From Nitrospirales bacterium (GTDB taxonomy: Bacteria > Nitrospirota > Nitrospiria > Nitrospirales > UBA8639): DNA of 5,139 nt. Below are positions 1 through 5,139 of this stretch, one piece after another. Under the pieces are notes generated by a model that saw only the letters and a list, made by a program, of their open reading frames with translations, made no database searches and was not told the DNA's origin. The position numbers and the translations under genes are program-made. Every line of letters starts with the position of its first letter. Positions within the stretch are counted from its first letter, which is position 1. The stretch is from assembly GCA_021604265.1 (NCBI GenBank), contig BQIY01000220.1, positions 1-5,139 of the forward strand, in the 5' to 3' direction.

Positions 1-806
1 TTTTGAGCAATCGAGTTGGCGACGGCCTTGGCGATCAAAGTTTTGCCGCACCCTGGAGGGCCATATAGCGAGATGCCTTTGGGCGGAGCGAGCCGGTGTT
101 CGGCATAGAGGTCGGGATATAAAAAAGGCAACTCGACGGCATCCTTCACTTGTATGAGTTCTTTTTCCAGCCCTCCAATTTGTTCATAGTTGGCATCCGG
201 CACCTCTTCCAGCACTAATTCTTCCATTTCAGATTTAGGGAGTTTTTCGGTGATGTAGCCGGACCGTGGGTCGAAGAGCAAGAGGTCCCCAACGCTGAGA
301 TGTTCGTGTTGTAAGGGGTGAGCCACTTCAACGACGCGTTCTTCATCATGCCGTAATTTAACCAATGCCCGATGTTCATCAAGCCGAATTTTTAATTGGA
401 CGACTTCCCCCTGCGGATCAAATTCTCGTGTTTCGATGATATTGAGGGCTTCGTTGAGAATTACTTCCTGTCCTTTCTGCAGTTCTTTCCCGGCAAGTGC
501 CGGGTGCATACTGACGCGCATTTTCTTGCCAGAGACTGACACGTTGGCGGTGTCATCCCTATTCAGGCTGCAGAAAATGGCGTAACTGGAAGGAGGGGCG
601 GTAAGTTTTTCTACTTCCTTCCGCAATGCTTCAATTTGGGATTTGGCTTCTTGAAGGGTAGAAACGAGACGCTCGTTTTGTTGTTGAGACTGACGAAGCT
701 GCTGACGCGAGTCGTAGAGTTGATGCATTTCACTTTCCATCGACTCCAGTTCACTTCGGAGTTTCTCGAGTTCACCGTTTGGATCATTCTGTTTTCCCAT
801 TCCCAT
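1..806 (-). CDS. arc: Proteasome-associated AAA+ ATPase ARC/Mpa, N-terminal part (3' end outside window)
   Basis: The reverse strand reads openly from ATG 806-804 to the left edge, giving 268 residues without a stop. Residues about 10-69 are a Glu/Gln/Lys-rich coiled coil. Residues about 72-185 fit the tandem OB-fold interdomain of ARC/Mpa. The AAA module begins near 200 with the family-typical EVPDANYEQIGGL, and Walker A is GPPGCGKT at 249-256. Walker B, sensor residues and the C-terminal proteasome-docking tail lie off the window. In the family, hexameric ARC/Mpa captures Pup-tagged proteins with its coiled coil, then unfolds and threads them into the 20S proteasome in the cytoplasm. The start is supported by AGGTGG seven bases upstream. 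A second in-frame ATG lies two codons in (800-798). Other AAA+ proteases (FtsH, p97 type) lack this coiled coil plus OB arrangement, so the call is firm. Pup, Dop, PafA and PrcAB genes are not visible. Confidence 0.93.
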   Translation of the reverse strand, partial: MGMGKQNDPNGELEKLRSELESMESEMHQLYDSRQQLRQSQQQNERLVSTLQEAKSQIEALRKEVEKLTAPPSSYAIFCSLNRDDTANVSVSGKKMRVSMHPALAGKELQKGQEVILNEALNIIETREFDPQGEVVQLKIRLDEHRALVKLRHDEERVVEVAHPLQHEHLSVGDLLLFDPRSGYITEKLPKSEMEELVLEEVPDANYEQIGGLEKELIQVKDAVELPFLYPDLYAEHRLAPPKGISLYGPPGCGKTLIAKAVANSIAQ

Positions 807-896
807 CGTCGTTCCACCTATTCGTTTAATATGAACGTTTCCGGCAGGACTGAGGCGAGAACATCTCAACAACTAGACTGCGTATCTATCAAAACC

Positions 897-929
897 GTGA
901 GATCGTTTCCGTTATTTCTCATTTCTCAC
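897..929 (-). repeat. Inverted repeat and tandem 7-mer in arc leader
   Basis: GTGAGA at 897-902 pairs with TCTCAC at 924-929 across a 21-base gap. Inside lies a perfect tandem 7-mer, ATTTCTC, at 914-920 and 921-927. Both sit in the presumed untranslated leader of arc. They could form a weak hairpin or be chance in AT-rich sequence. No known RNA element is recognised. Confidence 0.2.
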
Positions 930-956
930 TCTATGTGAATGGCCTGAAGTAAAAAT

Positions 957-986
957 ATCTTATCACTCGATTTTGAAAAGGGTCAA
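957..986 (-). promoter_or_regulatory. Possible sigma70-type promoter for arc
   Basis: On the reverse strand, TTGACC (986-981) and TAAGAT (962-957) are separated by 18 bases. They match the -35 consensus at five of six positions and the -10 at four of six. A start site near 950 would give arc a leader of about 145 nt. It would allow arc to be transcribed separately from the thiamine genes upstream. This is a motif match only. Confidence 0.35.
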
Positions 987-1020
987 CCAACAAAGCGTGT
1001 GGTCAATGCTGTTTGATGGG

Positions 1021-1049
1021 CAAAAAGGCTTGACTTATGAATGTTCAAG
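1021..1049 (-). terminator. Weak candidate terminator at the thiE end
   Basis: On the reverse strand, CTTGA (1049-1045) can pair with TCAAG (1033-1029) around an 11-base loop that contains the thiE stop codon. A run of five T (1026-1022) follows closely. The stem is only five pairs with a large loop, so it is weak at best. No better terminator is seen between thiE and arc, and read-through into arc is possible. Confidence 0.22.
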
Positions 1050-1667
1050 TGCTTGCAAAAAATGACGAGTGGCTGAAGGGATGCTGGTGGATTCCAGTAT
1101 GGCAGAAATGACTGCGACGCCATAGGCCCCTGCCTGTTTTACTTCTTGTACACGTTCCGGTGTGATTCCGCCTATGGCGTAAATTGGCAGCGTGGATTGT
1201 TGGCACGCCTGCTCTAGTACCCCTAATCCCAGGGGGGAGCCGTAGGGTTTTTTTGAAGGCGTGTCATAGATTGGGCCAAGCACAAGAAAGTCCGCGCCTT
1301 CAGCCTCTGCGGTCAACACATCATGGAGGGTGTGTGTGGATTTGCCAATGAACGCTTGCGGGCCAAGAAATTGGCGTACCTGAGGAACTGGCAAACTGTT
1401 CGATCGCAGGTGAACGCCATCTGCGCCAATATGTTTTGCGATATCCGCCCGGTCATTGATGAGGAGAAACGCATGGTGTTGGCGCACCTCAGAAACCATA
1501 TCTTGTGCGAGACTTACTAATTGACGTGTGTCGAGATCTTTTTCTCTCAGTTGAAGGAATTTCGTGCCTGCCTGGAGTGTTTCTTGAACGACTGAATGAA
1601 GCGGCCGTTGAGATGTTTGGTGACGGTTGGTCACCACGTATAAAGGAGGAAGAATCTTTTTGGTCAT
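1035..1667 (-). CDS. thiE: Thiamine phosphate synthase / TenI-family protein
   Basis: This 210-residue TIM-barrel protein has the usual ThiE length. Visible signatures are QLREKD (39-44), NDRADIA (71-77), GADGVHL (81-87), GKSTHT (108-113), GPIYDTPSKK (131-140), AIGGI (164-168) and GVAVISAI (183-190). ThiE couples hydroxymethylpyrimidine diphosphate to thiazole phosphate to give thiamine phosphate in the cytoplasm. The QLREK and Asn-Asp elements favour this activity. However, the loop after GVHL reads RSNSLP instead of the common GQED. Ser91 therefore stands where Bacillus ThiE, as I recall it, has its second magnesium-binding Asp. TenI, the related thiazole tautomerase often encoded beside thiG, is the alternative, but its GHVF-type His is replaced by GPIY here. 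The start is forced: an in-frame TGA directly precedes ATG 1667-1665. No Shine-Dalgarno is visible. The gene is third in the thiS-thiG-thiE cluster, 90 nt after thiG. Confidence 0.85.
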   Translation of the reverse strand: MTKKILPPLYVVTNRHQTSQRPLHSVVQETLQAGTKFLQLREKDLDTRQLVSLAQDMVSEVRQHHAFLLINDRADIAKHIGADGVHLRSNSLPVPQVRQFLGPQAFIGKSTHTLHDVLTAEAEGADFLVLGPIYDTPSKKPYGSPLGLGVLEQACQQSTLPIYAIGGITPERVQEVKQAGAYGVAVISAILESTSIPSATRHFLQALEHS

Positions 1668-1757
1668 TCAGAAAAGAAGGGAACGGTGAAAGTCGAAAGT
1701 GCCATGAAGGTTTAAAGTGAGAACTTGAGACGTTATACTTGTCCCTTATGTGAATTT

Positions 1758-2531
1758 TTAGAGCATCCCTTCGATCGTTGTGCTTGCGGTGGCATAAAGT
1801 TTTCTGGGGATTCGGCCTGCCTTGTAGGCCAATCGTCCCGCCTCAATTCCCAGCTTCATGGCTTCGGCCATCATGATGGGATTCTTTGCGCCGGCAATGG
1901 CTGTATTCATCAGGACGGCGTCTGCCCCGTACTCCATGGCCAAGGCCGCATCTGAGGCCGTTCCGACGCCGGCATCGACGACAATGGGGACGTTGATGGT
2001 TTCAAGAATGATTTTCAAATTATACGGATTACGAATCCCTAACCCTGACCCAATGGGGGCAGCTAACGGCATGACGGCTGGGCAGCCAACATCAACAAGC
2101 TTCTGTGCCACGATGGGGTCGTCATTGGTGTAGGGTAAGACGATGAATCCTTCTTTAACCAAAATCCTTGCCGCTTCAATGAGCCCTGCGGTGTCAGGGA
2201 AGAGGGTCCGTTCATCGCCAATTACTTCAAGTTTGACTAAGTCCGAGACTCCGGCCGCTCGAGCAAGGCGCGCGTATCGAAGTGCGTCTTCGACGGTGTA
2301 ACACCCTGCCGTATTTGGAAGAATGGTGTAGTGTTTCGGGTCGATGTAATCCAGCAAGTTTTCTGATTTTCGATCCGTGATATTAACCCGCCGAACGGCG
2401 ACGGTGACGACATCGGCTCCGGCAGCGTCAATGGCTTTTTTGGTTTCATTGAAATCTTTATATTTTCCTGTACCAACCCAAAGACGGGATCGAAACTCTC
2501 TGCCAGCAATCACTAATTGATCATCACTCAT
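1758..2531 (-). CDS. thiG: Thiazole synthase ThiG
   Basis: This is a full-length ThiG of 257 residues, a (beta/alpha)8 barrel. It condenses 1-deoxyxylulose 5-phosphate, dehydroglycine and sulfur from ThiS thiocarboxylate into the thiazole phosphate of thiamine. Visible motifs are GTGKY (20-24), VAVRR (44-48), LPNTAGC (71-77), KLEVIGD (100-106), PYTNDD (133-138), [10 protein letters not shown] (154-163), [12 protein letters not shown] (185-196) and MNTAIAGAK (208-216). Lys100 is the expected Schiff-base lysine. Nothing is missing. ATG 2531-2529 overlaps the thiS TGA as ATGA, pointing to translational coupling. The only Shine-Dalgarno-like AGGA (2549-2546) is 14 bases upstream, rather far. I see no terminator in the 90-nt gap before thiE. 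Confidence 0.97.
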   Translation of the reverse strand: MSDDQLVIAGREFRSRLWVGTGKYKDFNETKKAIDAAGADVVTVAVRRVNITDRKSENLLDYIDPKHYTILPNTAGCYTVEDALRYARLARAAGVSDLVKLEVIGDERTLFPDTAGLIEAARILVKEGFIVLPYTNDDPIVAQKLVDVGCPAVMPLAAPIGSGLGIRNPYNLKIILETINVPIVVDAGVGTASDAALAMEYGADAVLMNTAIAGAKNPIMMAEAMKLGIEAGRLAYKAGRIPRKLYATASTTIEGML

Positions 2532-2800
2532 AGTCTAATATTTAATCCTGTATTTAGTGTGGAATTGTCGACGTGATGTGTCTTCGTGATAGTTGTCTCA
2601 GCTCCGCCGCCAATGAAGCTTAAAATTTCTATGGTATCTCCATGGCGTAAGATTGATTTTGAGAAATTATCACGCTCCAAAATTTGCAAGTTGAGTTCAA
2701 CCGCGACCTGCTCAGAACGAATGTCCAACTGCTGGAGAAGGTCTGTGACGGTGAGCCCGTCTTGGAGAGTTTGAGATTCTCCGTTGACTTGAATATCCAT
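2528..2800 (-). CDS. thiS: Sulfur carrier protein ThiS with C-terminal extension
   Basis: Residues 1-66 are a typical ThiS ubiquitin-like fold. They begin MDIQVNGE, carry [14 protein letters not shown] at 53-66, and match the whole length of ordinary ThiS. In the family the C-terminal glycine is adenylated by ThiF, converted to thiocarboxylate, and donates sulfur to ThiG. Here the frame continues 24 residues past Gly64-65-66 to a TGA overlapping the thiG ATG by 4 nt. That tail is rich in Thr and Asn, uses codons such as ACA, CTA and AGA, and resembles translated spacer DNA. It must be trimmed, or may reflect a one-base deletion, because a TGA in another frame lies at 2600-2598. A ThiS-ThiG fusion remnant is a further option. 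The start ATG 2800-2798 has no clear Shine-Dalgarno. The identification is firm, the 3' end uncertain. Confidence 0.88.
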   Translation of the reverse strand: MDIQVNGESQTLQDGLTVTDLLQQLDIRSEQVAVELNLQILERDNFSKSILRHGDTIEILSFIGGGAETTITKTHHVDNSTLNTGLNIRL

Positions 2801-2827
2801 GAAAAAACCGTAGAACCATGGTCAAAA

Positions 2828-2841
2828 ATGTTAAATAACAT
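2828..2841. promoter_or_regulatory. 14-bp AT-rich palindrome in the thiS leader
   Basis: ATGTTA and TAACAT are perfect 6-base arms around AA. The dyad lies about 15-30 nt downstream of the predicted thiS start site. It could be a second operator or a small RNA hairpin. AT-rich dyads of this size also arise by chance. Confidence 0.25.
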
Positions 2842-2863
2842 ATAGATGCTTAGCTTAAATTTC

Positions 2864-2878
2864 ATCCTACGGTAGGAT
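2864..2878. promoter_or_regulatory. 15-bp palindrome over the thiS -10, candidate operator
   Basis: ATCCTAC and GTAGGAT form perfect 7-base arms around one central base. The dyad spans the thiS -10 hexamer and the adjoining spacer. This is a typical place for a repressor site, or for an activator that reshapes the spacer. No regulator gene is seen nearby that would explain it. Confidence 0.4.
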
Positions 2879-2893
2879 TGAAATGCTTGTCAA
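2864..2893 (-). promoter_or_regulatory. Sigma70-type promoter of the thiS-thiG-thiE cluster
   Basis: On the reverse strand, a perfect TTGACA (2893-2888) is followed after 18 bases by TAGGAT (2869-2864), which matches the -10 consensus at four of six positions. The start site would be near 2857, leaving a thiS leader of about 57 nt. It is the best promoter match in the window and lies directly upstream of the cluster. The -10 element is part of a palindrome listed separately. Confidence 0.55.
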
Positions 2894-3146
2894 TAAAATA
2901 GCCTTGAGGGTTTTGGTGTGAGTTCAGGGTGTTGTTGAAAGTCGCTTGCGATCATAGTGCACGAGGAGAAAATTCCTATAGCCGAATTCATAAATTTCCT
3001 TGCGTCTGAACCGGGTTCATGCATACTGTTGGTTTGCTTTGTCCAGCAGGAATTTATGTTGTTTCGCGATAGTAGATCAAAGGGGGAATTTCCCTTAGAA
3101 TACGATTCTTGGGTTGTTGGTTATTGAGACGGTTTGAGTCGTGAGT
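2894..3146. other. Divergent intergenic region, no recognised gene
   Basis: This stretch lies between the thiS promoter and the PolX-like gene. I see no tRNA, riboswitch core or convincing plus-strand promoter. It contains the odd-centred palindrome TGAACC-G-GGTTCA (3007-3019) and a dyad with AAGGG/CCCTT arms (3080-3096). A plus-strand open frame from GTG 2957 to TGA 3127 has no ribosome site or family resemblance and was not called. Confidence 0.5.
3007..3019. promoter_or_regulatory. 13-bp palindrome, candidate operator
   Basis: TGAACC and GGTTCA are perfect 6-base arms around a single G. The site lies about 130 bp upstream of the PolX-like gene and about 115 bp behind the thiS -35. Its position could serve either direction. 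No regulator is assigned. Confidence 0.2.
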
Positions 3147-3623
3147 ATGGCAAATTCCAATCAAGCATTAGCGGGCCTCTTTCATGCGATGGCAGGTTTA
3201 CTGTCAGGGCGAGAGACAAATCCCTATCGTATTCGGGCGTACCGTAAGGCTGCCGAGTCGTTGCTCGAGTTGCAAGAGGATGTGAGTGAGATTGCAAAAC
3301 GAGGAGACTTACAGTCGATTCCGGGGGTGGGGAAAGATCTTTCCGTGAAGATTCAGGAGTATGTATCGACCGGACGGATTCAAGCCTATGAAGAGCTCAA
3401 AACCCCTTTACCCGATGCGGTAAAAGAGTGGGCGACATTTCCAGGTTTTTCTGAGCATCTGGTGCATGATTTATATTTTCGTTTAGGCATTCAGACGTTA
3501 GATGATTTAGAGCAATTAGTCCGTTCTCATATGTTGCGGACCATTCCGGGAATGGCGGAACGGACTGACGAAATCTTAGCGGCCATTCATGCACACGCCT
3601 CAAGGAAAGTTAGATCGCTCTAG
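3147..3623 (+). CDS. Stand-alone PolX N-terminal (8-kDa/helix-hairpin-helix) protein
   Basis: The protein has 158 residues from ATG 3147, or 160 from GTG 3141. It aligns by eye with the first part of bacterial family X DNA polymerases. Numbering from the GTG, residues 7-50 carry the 8-kDa signature NPYRIRAYRKAAESL (27-41). A helix-hairpin-helix IPGVGKDLSVKI follows at 60-71. Two weaker hairpins follow at 100-117 (PGFSEH) and 135-146 (IPGMAERT), both lacking the usual second Gly. The palm, thumb and PHP nuclease domains of full PolX (roughly 570 residues) are absent. Lys70 falls where DNA polymerase beta has its lyase nucleophile Lys72. Binding of gapped or 5'-phosphate DNA is likely, and lyase activity is only a possibility. 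ATG 3147 is preferred because TTGAG sits eight bases upstream, too close for the GTG. It could be a domain relic of a truncated polX, but the frame is clean and stops neatly at the domain boundary. Confidence 0.8.
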   Translation: MANSNQALAGLFHAMAGLLSGRETNPYRIRAYRKAAESLLELQEDVSEIAKRGDLQSIPGVGKDLSVKIQEYVSTGRIQAYEELKTPLPDAVKEWATFPGFSEHLVHDLYFRLGIQTLDDLEQLVRSHMLRTIPGMAERTDEILAAIHAHASRKVRSL

Positions 3624-3630
3624 CCGTTGA

Positions 3631-3659
3631 TTGACGGTGCTGAAGGGCTTTGGTAGCGT
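3631..3659 (+). promoter_or_regulatory. Weak promoter-like match before the RAM gene
   Basis: TTGACG (3631-3636) has a strong -35 score, but the hexamer 17 bases later, TAGCGT (3654-3659), is a poor -10. Just downstream, GAAGAA/TTCTTC (3662-3667 and 3672-3677) forms a small dyad around TTAT. Together they may mark a start of transcription for the downstream gene. The 180-nt gap from the PolX-like gene also suggests separate expression. Confidence 0.18.
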
Positions 3660-3803
3660 TTGAAGAATTATTTCTTCCACCCAAAAATCAGAGTGATTAA
3701 GGTCAGACGTTCGGGATGGTCGGCGTTGCCCATTCCCAGGTTGAATTTTCGAGTCTGGCCATTTGATGAACAACAATTTTTAACGAAGAAAGAACTGCTT
3801 GCC

Positions 3804-4040
3804 ATGTCGATTTCTGCCTTTATTCTTATTGATGTGACGGGGAATCATACAAAAAGTGCGTATAAAACAATCATGAGAATTCAGGGTGTCCAATCATTAG
3901 CGGCTGTCACAGGTGCGCATGATCTTATTGCAAAAATTGAAGCTGAAACCATTGAGGAATTACACGAGATCGTTCTCTCGCGCATTCGAAGTATTGACGG
4001 CGTACTTAAAACCAGCACCGCACTGGTCCTGAAATACTAA
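3804..4040 (+). CDS. Stand-alone Lrp/AsnC ligand-binding (RAM) domain protein
   Basis: From ATG 3804 the product has 78 residues. It begins MSISAFILIDVTG and contains IQGVQSLAAVTGAHDLIAKI (27-46) and RSIDGVLKTSTALVLKY (62-78). These are the beta-alpha-beta elements of the RAM domain at the C-terminus of Lrp/AsnC regulators. No helix-turn-helix precedes it, so it should not bind DNA by itself. Stand-alone RAM proteins of this length are common in bacteria and archaea and form oligomers that bind small ligands such as amino acids. The frame stays open upstream to TTG 3660, but those 48 residues resemble no family member, so the ATG is chosen despite a weak ribosome site (GAAGAAAG, 11 bases away). 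It ends 14 bp from the convergent ctpA stop, with no terminator visible. The ligand and partner are unknown. Confidence 0.82.
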   Translation: MSISAFILIDVTGNHTKSAYKTIMRIQGVQSLAAVTGAHDLIAKIEAETIEELHEIVLSRIRSIDGVLKTSTALVLKY

Positions 4041-4054
4041 GGCGCTTGGGTCGG

Positions 4055-5139
4055 TTAGGCTGCCGGACGTAACTGTTTAAAAACCTTCCAGGTTTTCAGC
4101 AGTTCTAGGGCCTTTTGGAGTTGGATATCATCAGGAGGAACGTCGTCATCGGCTTTCTTCTTGTCTTCAGATTTTTCTTCACCGTCGGCTTTTGTAGGTT
4201 TCTGAGGAAGAGCGACTGAGTCTTCCGCTTGGTCGTCTTCTTTCGTTGAGGCGGAGGCCTTAAGCTGTGCCGTGGCTTTCGGATCAACGACGATGTCCGG
4301 CTTGACCCCAATGTTATGAATCGATACACCTTCCGGCGTGTAATATTTGGCGGTCGTTAAGCGGAGCCCAGATCCATCAGACAGCGGCAGAATGGTTTGA
4401 ACTGAGCCTTTCCCGAAGCTGGTTGTTCCAAGAATCACAGCTTTTCCCCAATCTTGCATGGCAGCCGCCACAATCTCTGATGCACTGGCTGAACCATGAT
4501 TGATGAGAACAATCATGGGATATTCGAGCATCTCGCCATTCGCTCTGGCACGATATTCATCTTCTCGCCCATTTCGTCCTTTGATCGAGACAATTAATTT
4601 CCCCGACTTCAAAAACTGCTCTGAGACCCCCACCGCGGCCGTCAGGAGTCCGCCAGGATTGTTTCGTAAATCCAAAACTAAACTTTGGATGTTTTGTTCT
4701 TTCAACGTTTCTAATGTGTCGGATAAATCATCAGGTGTTTGTTCTTGAAATTGCGTGATGCGGACATAACCGGTATTGCCGCCGATGACCTTGCCGCGCA
4801 CGCTTTGAATCTTAATGGTATCTCGTGTGATCTCATAGACTAACGGTTTTTTCGTTCCTTCGCGAAGAACGGTTAGGGTGACAGCGGTGCCTTTGGGTCC
4901 GCGCATTTTTTGTACAGCTTCCATGAGTGTCAGGTCTTTGGTCGGTGTATCACCGACCTTCGCAATCACGTCACCGGCTTGAATGCCTGCAGCAAATGCT
5001 GGCGTATCTTCGATTGGCGCAATGACGGTTAATCGGTTGTCTTTGATTCCGATTTGGATCCCTAGTCCCCCAAATTCTCCTTTAGTTTCGACTTGCATCT
5101 CTTTATACATATCTAAGGTCATATAGGATGAGTGCGGAT
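4055..5139 (-). CDS. ctpA: C-terminal processing protease CtpA/Prc family (S41), N-terminus outside window
   Basis: The frame runs open through the right edge. Codons before the internal ATG 5122 read PHSSY, the usual DPHSSYM context, so that Met is not the start. 360 residues are visible, numbered from that Pro. A PDZ domain spans about 20-105, with GGLGIQIG at 23-30. The S41 core follows, with GYVRITQF (123-130), LDLRNNPGG (155-163), GSASASEI (215-222) and TSFGKGSVQ (239-247). Ser218 and Lys243 are 25 apart, as in E. coli Prc, so the catalytic dyad is intact. Beyond about 285 lies a Lys/Glu/Asp/Ala-rich linker, then a helical end (IQLQKALELLK). CtpA proteases act in the periplasm, trimming C-termini or degrading cell-wall enzymes. 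The signal peptide expected for this family would lie off the window. The gene converges on the RAM gene. Confidence 0.95.
   Translation of the reverse strand, partial: PHSSYMTLDMYKEMQVETKGEFGGLGIQIGIKDNRLTVIAPIEDTPAFAAGIQAGDVIAKVGDTPTKDLTLMEAVQKMRGPKGTAVTLTVLREGTKKPLVYEITRDTIKIQSVRGKVIGGNTGYVRITQFQEQTPDDLSDTLETLKEQNIQSLVLDLRNNPGGLLTAAVGVSEQFLKSGKLIVSIKGRNGREDEYRARANGEMLEYPMIVLINHGSASASEIVAAAMQDWGKAVILGTTSFGKGSVQTILPLSDGSGLRLTTAKYYTPEGVSIHNIGVKPDIVVDPKATAQLKASASTKEDDQAEDSVALPQKPTKADGEEKSEDKKKADDDVPPDDIQLQKALELLKTWKVFKQLRPAA

Noticed and set aside
636..938. Plus-strand open frame of 100 codons opposite the arc start
   Set aside because: It lies antisense to the arc coiled coil and leader, has no family resemblance, and the reverse frame is clearly the coding one.
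1725..1955. Plus-strand frame starting with a Cys-rich stretch (CPLCEFL) like a zinc ribbon
   Set aside because: Most of it is antisense to the conserved C-terminus of ThiG. The Cys pattern is a by-product of that reading.
2939..3127. Plus-strand open frame of about 60 codons with GTG at 2957
   Set aside because: It has no ATG near the start, no ribosome site and no recognisable motif, and it ends just before the PolX-like gene. Best regarded as chance.
3660..3803. N-terminal extension of the RAM protein from TTG 3660
   Set aside because: The 48 extra residues look like non-coding sequence. Stand-alone RAM proteins normally begin where ATG 3804 starts.
4041..4054. Bidirectional terminator between the RAM gene and ctpA
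   Set aside because: The gap is 14 bp. I find no stem followed by a T-run on either strand.
4105..4329. Reverse-strand basic 74-codon frame within ctpA
   Set aside because: It is an out-of-frame shadow of the charged CtpA linker and has no independent support.
4055..5122. CtpA as a complete 355-residue protein starting at ATG 5122
   Set aside because: The frame continues upstream with conserved PHSSY, so this Met is internal and the gene is cut by the window edge.

Overview
This 5.1 kb window probably comes from a Nitrospirota bacterium (Nitrospira or Leptospirillum type). That rests on recalled biology, not a search. A proteasome-type ARC/Mpa ATPase gene is rare outside Actinobacteria but known in this phylum. 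The base composition is moderate (about half GC by eye), and low-GC marine Nitrospira would fit.

Layout, left to right. (1) 1-806, minus: the N-terminal half of the proteasomal ATPase ARC/Mpa, running off the left edge just after Walker A. (2) 807-1034: its leader, with a possible promoter. (3) 1035-2800, minus: a thiamine cluster transcribed thiS, thiG, thiE. thiS overlaps thiG by 4 nt and thiE follows after 90 nt. (4) 2801-3146: a divergent control region with a good sigma70-type promoter for thiS. A 15-bp dyad covers its -10, and no TPP riboswitch is visible. (5) 3147-3623, plus: a small protein equal to the N-terminal DNA-binding part of a family X DNA polymerase, with no polymerase or PHP domain. 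(6) 3804-4040, plus: a 78-residue stand-alone Lrp/AsnC ligand-binding (RAM) domain. (7) 4055-5139, minus: a CtpA/Prc-type S41 protease with PDZ domain and Ser/Lys dyad. Its N-terminus lies beyond the right edge.

How the genes work together. ThiS carries sulfur to ThiG, which builds the thiazole phosphate of thiamine. The ThiE/TenI-like protein would then join thiazole and pyrimidine, or aromatise the thiazole. ThiF, ThiO/ThiH, ThiC and ThiD are not here. ARC would unfold pupylated proteins for the 20S proteasome, whose genes would lie off the left edge if clustered.

Best leads: ThiS has a 24-residue tail after its Gly-Gly-Gly, which should block sulfur transfer unless trimmed or unless it reflects a one-base deletion. 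The PolX-like protein lacks its catalytic domains but keeps a lysine at the position of the Pol beta lyase nucleophile. The ThiE homologue lacks key residues of both ThiE and TenI. I see no transposon, phage, CRISPR or RNA gene, and no clear case of a wholly new system.
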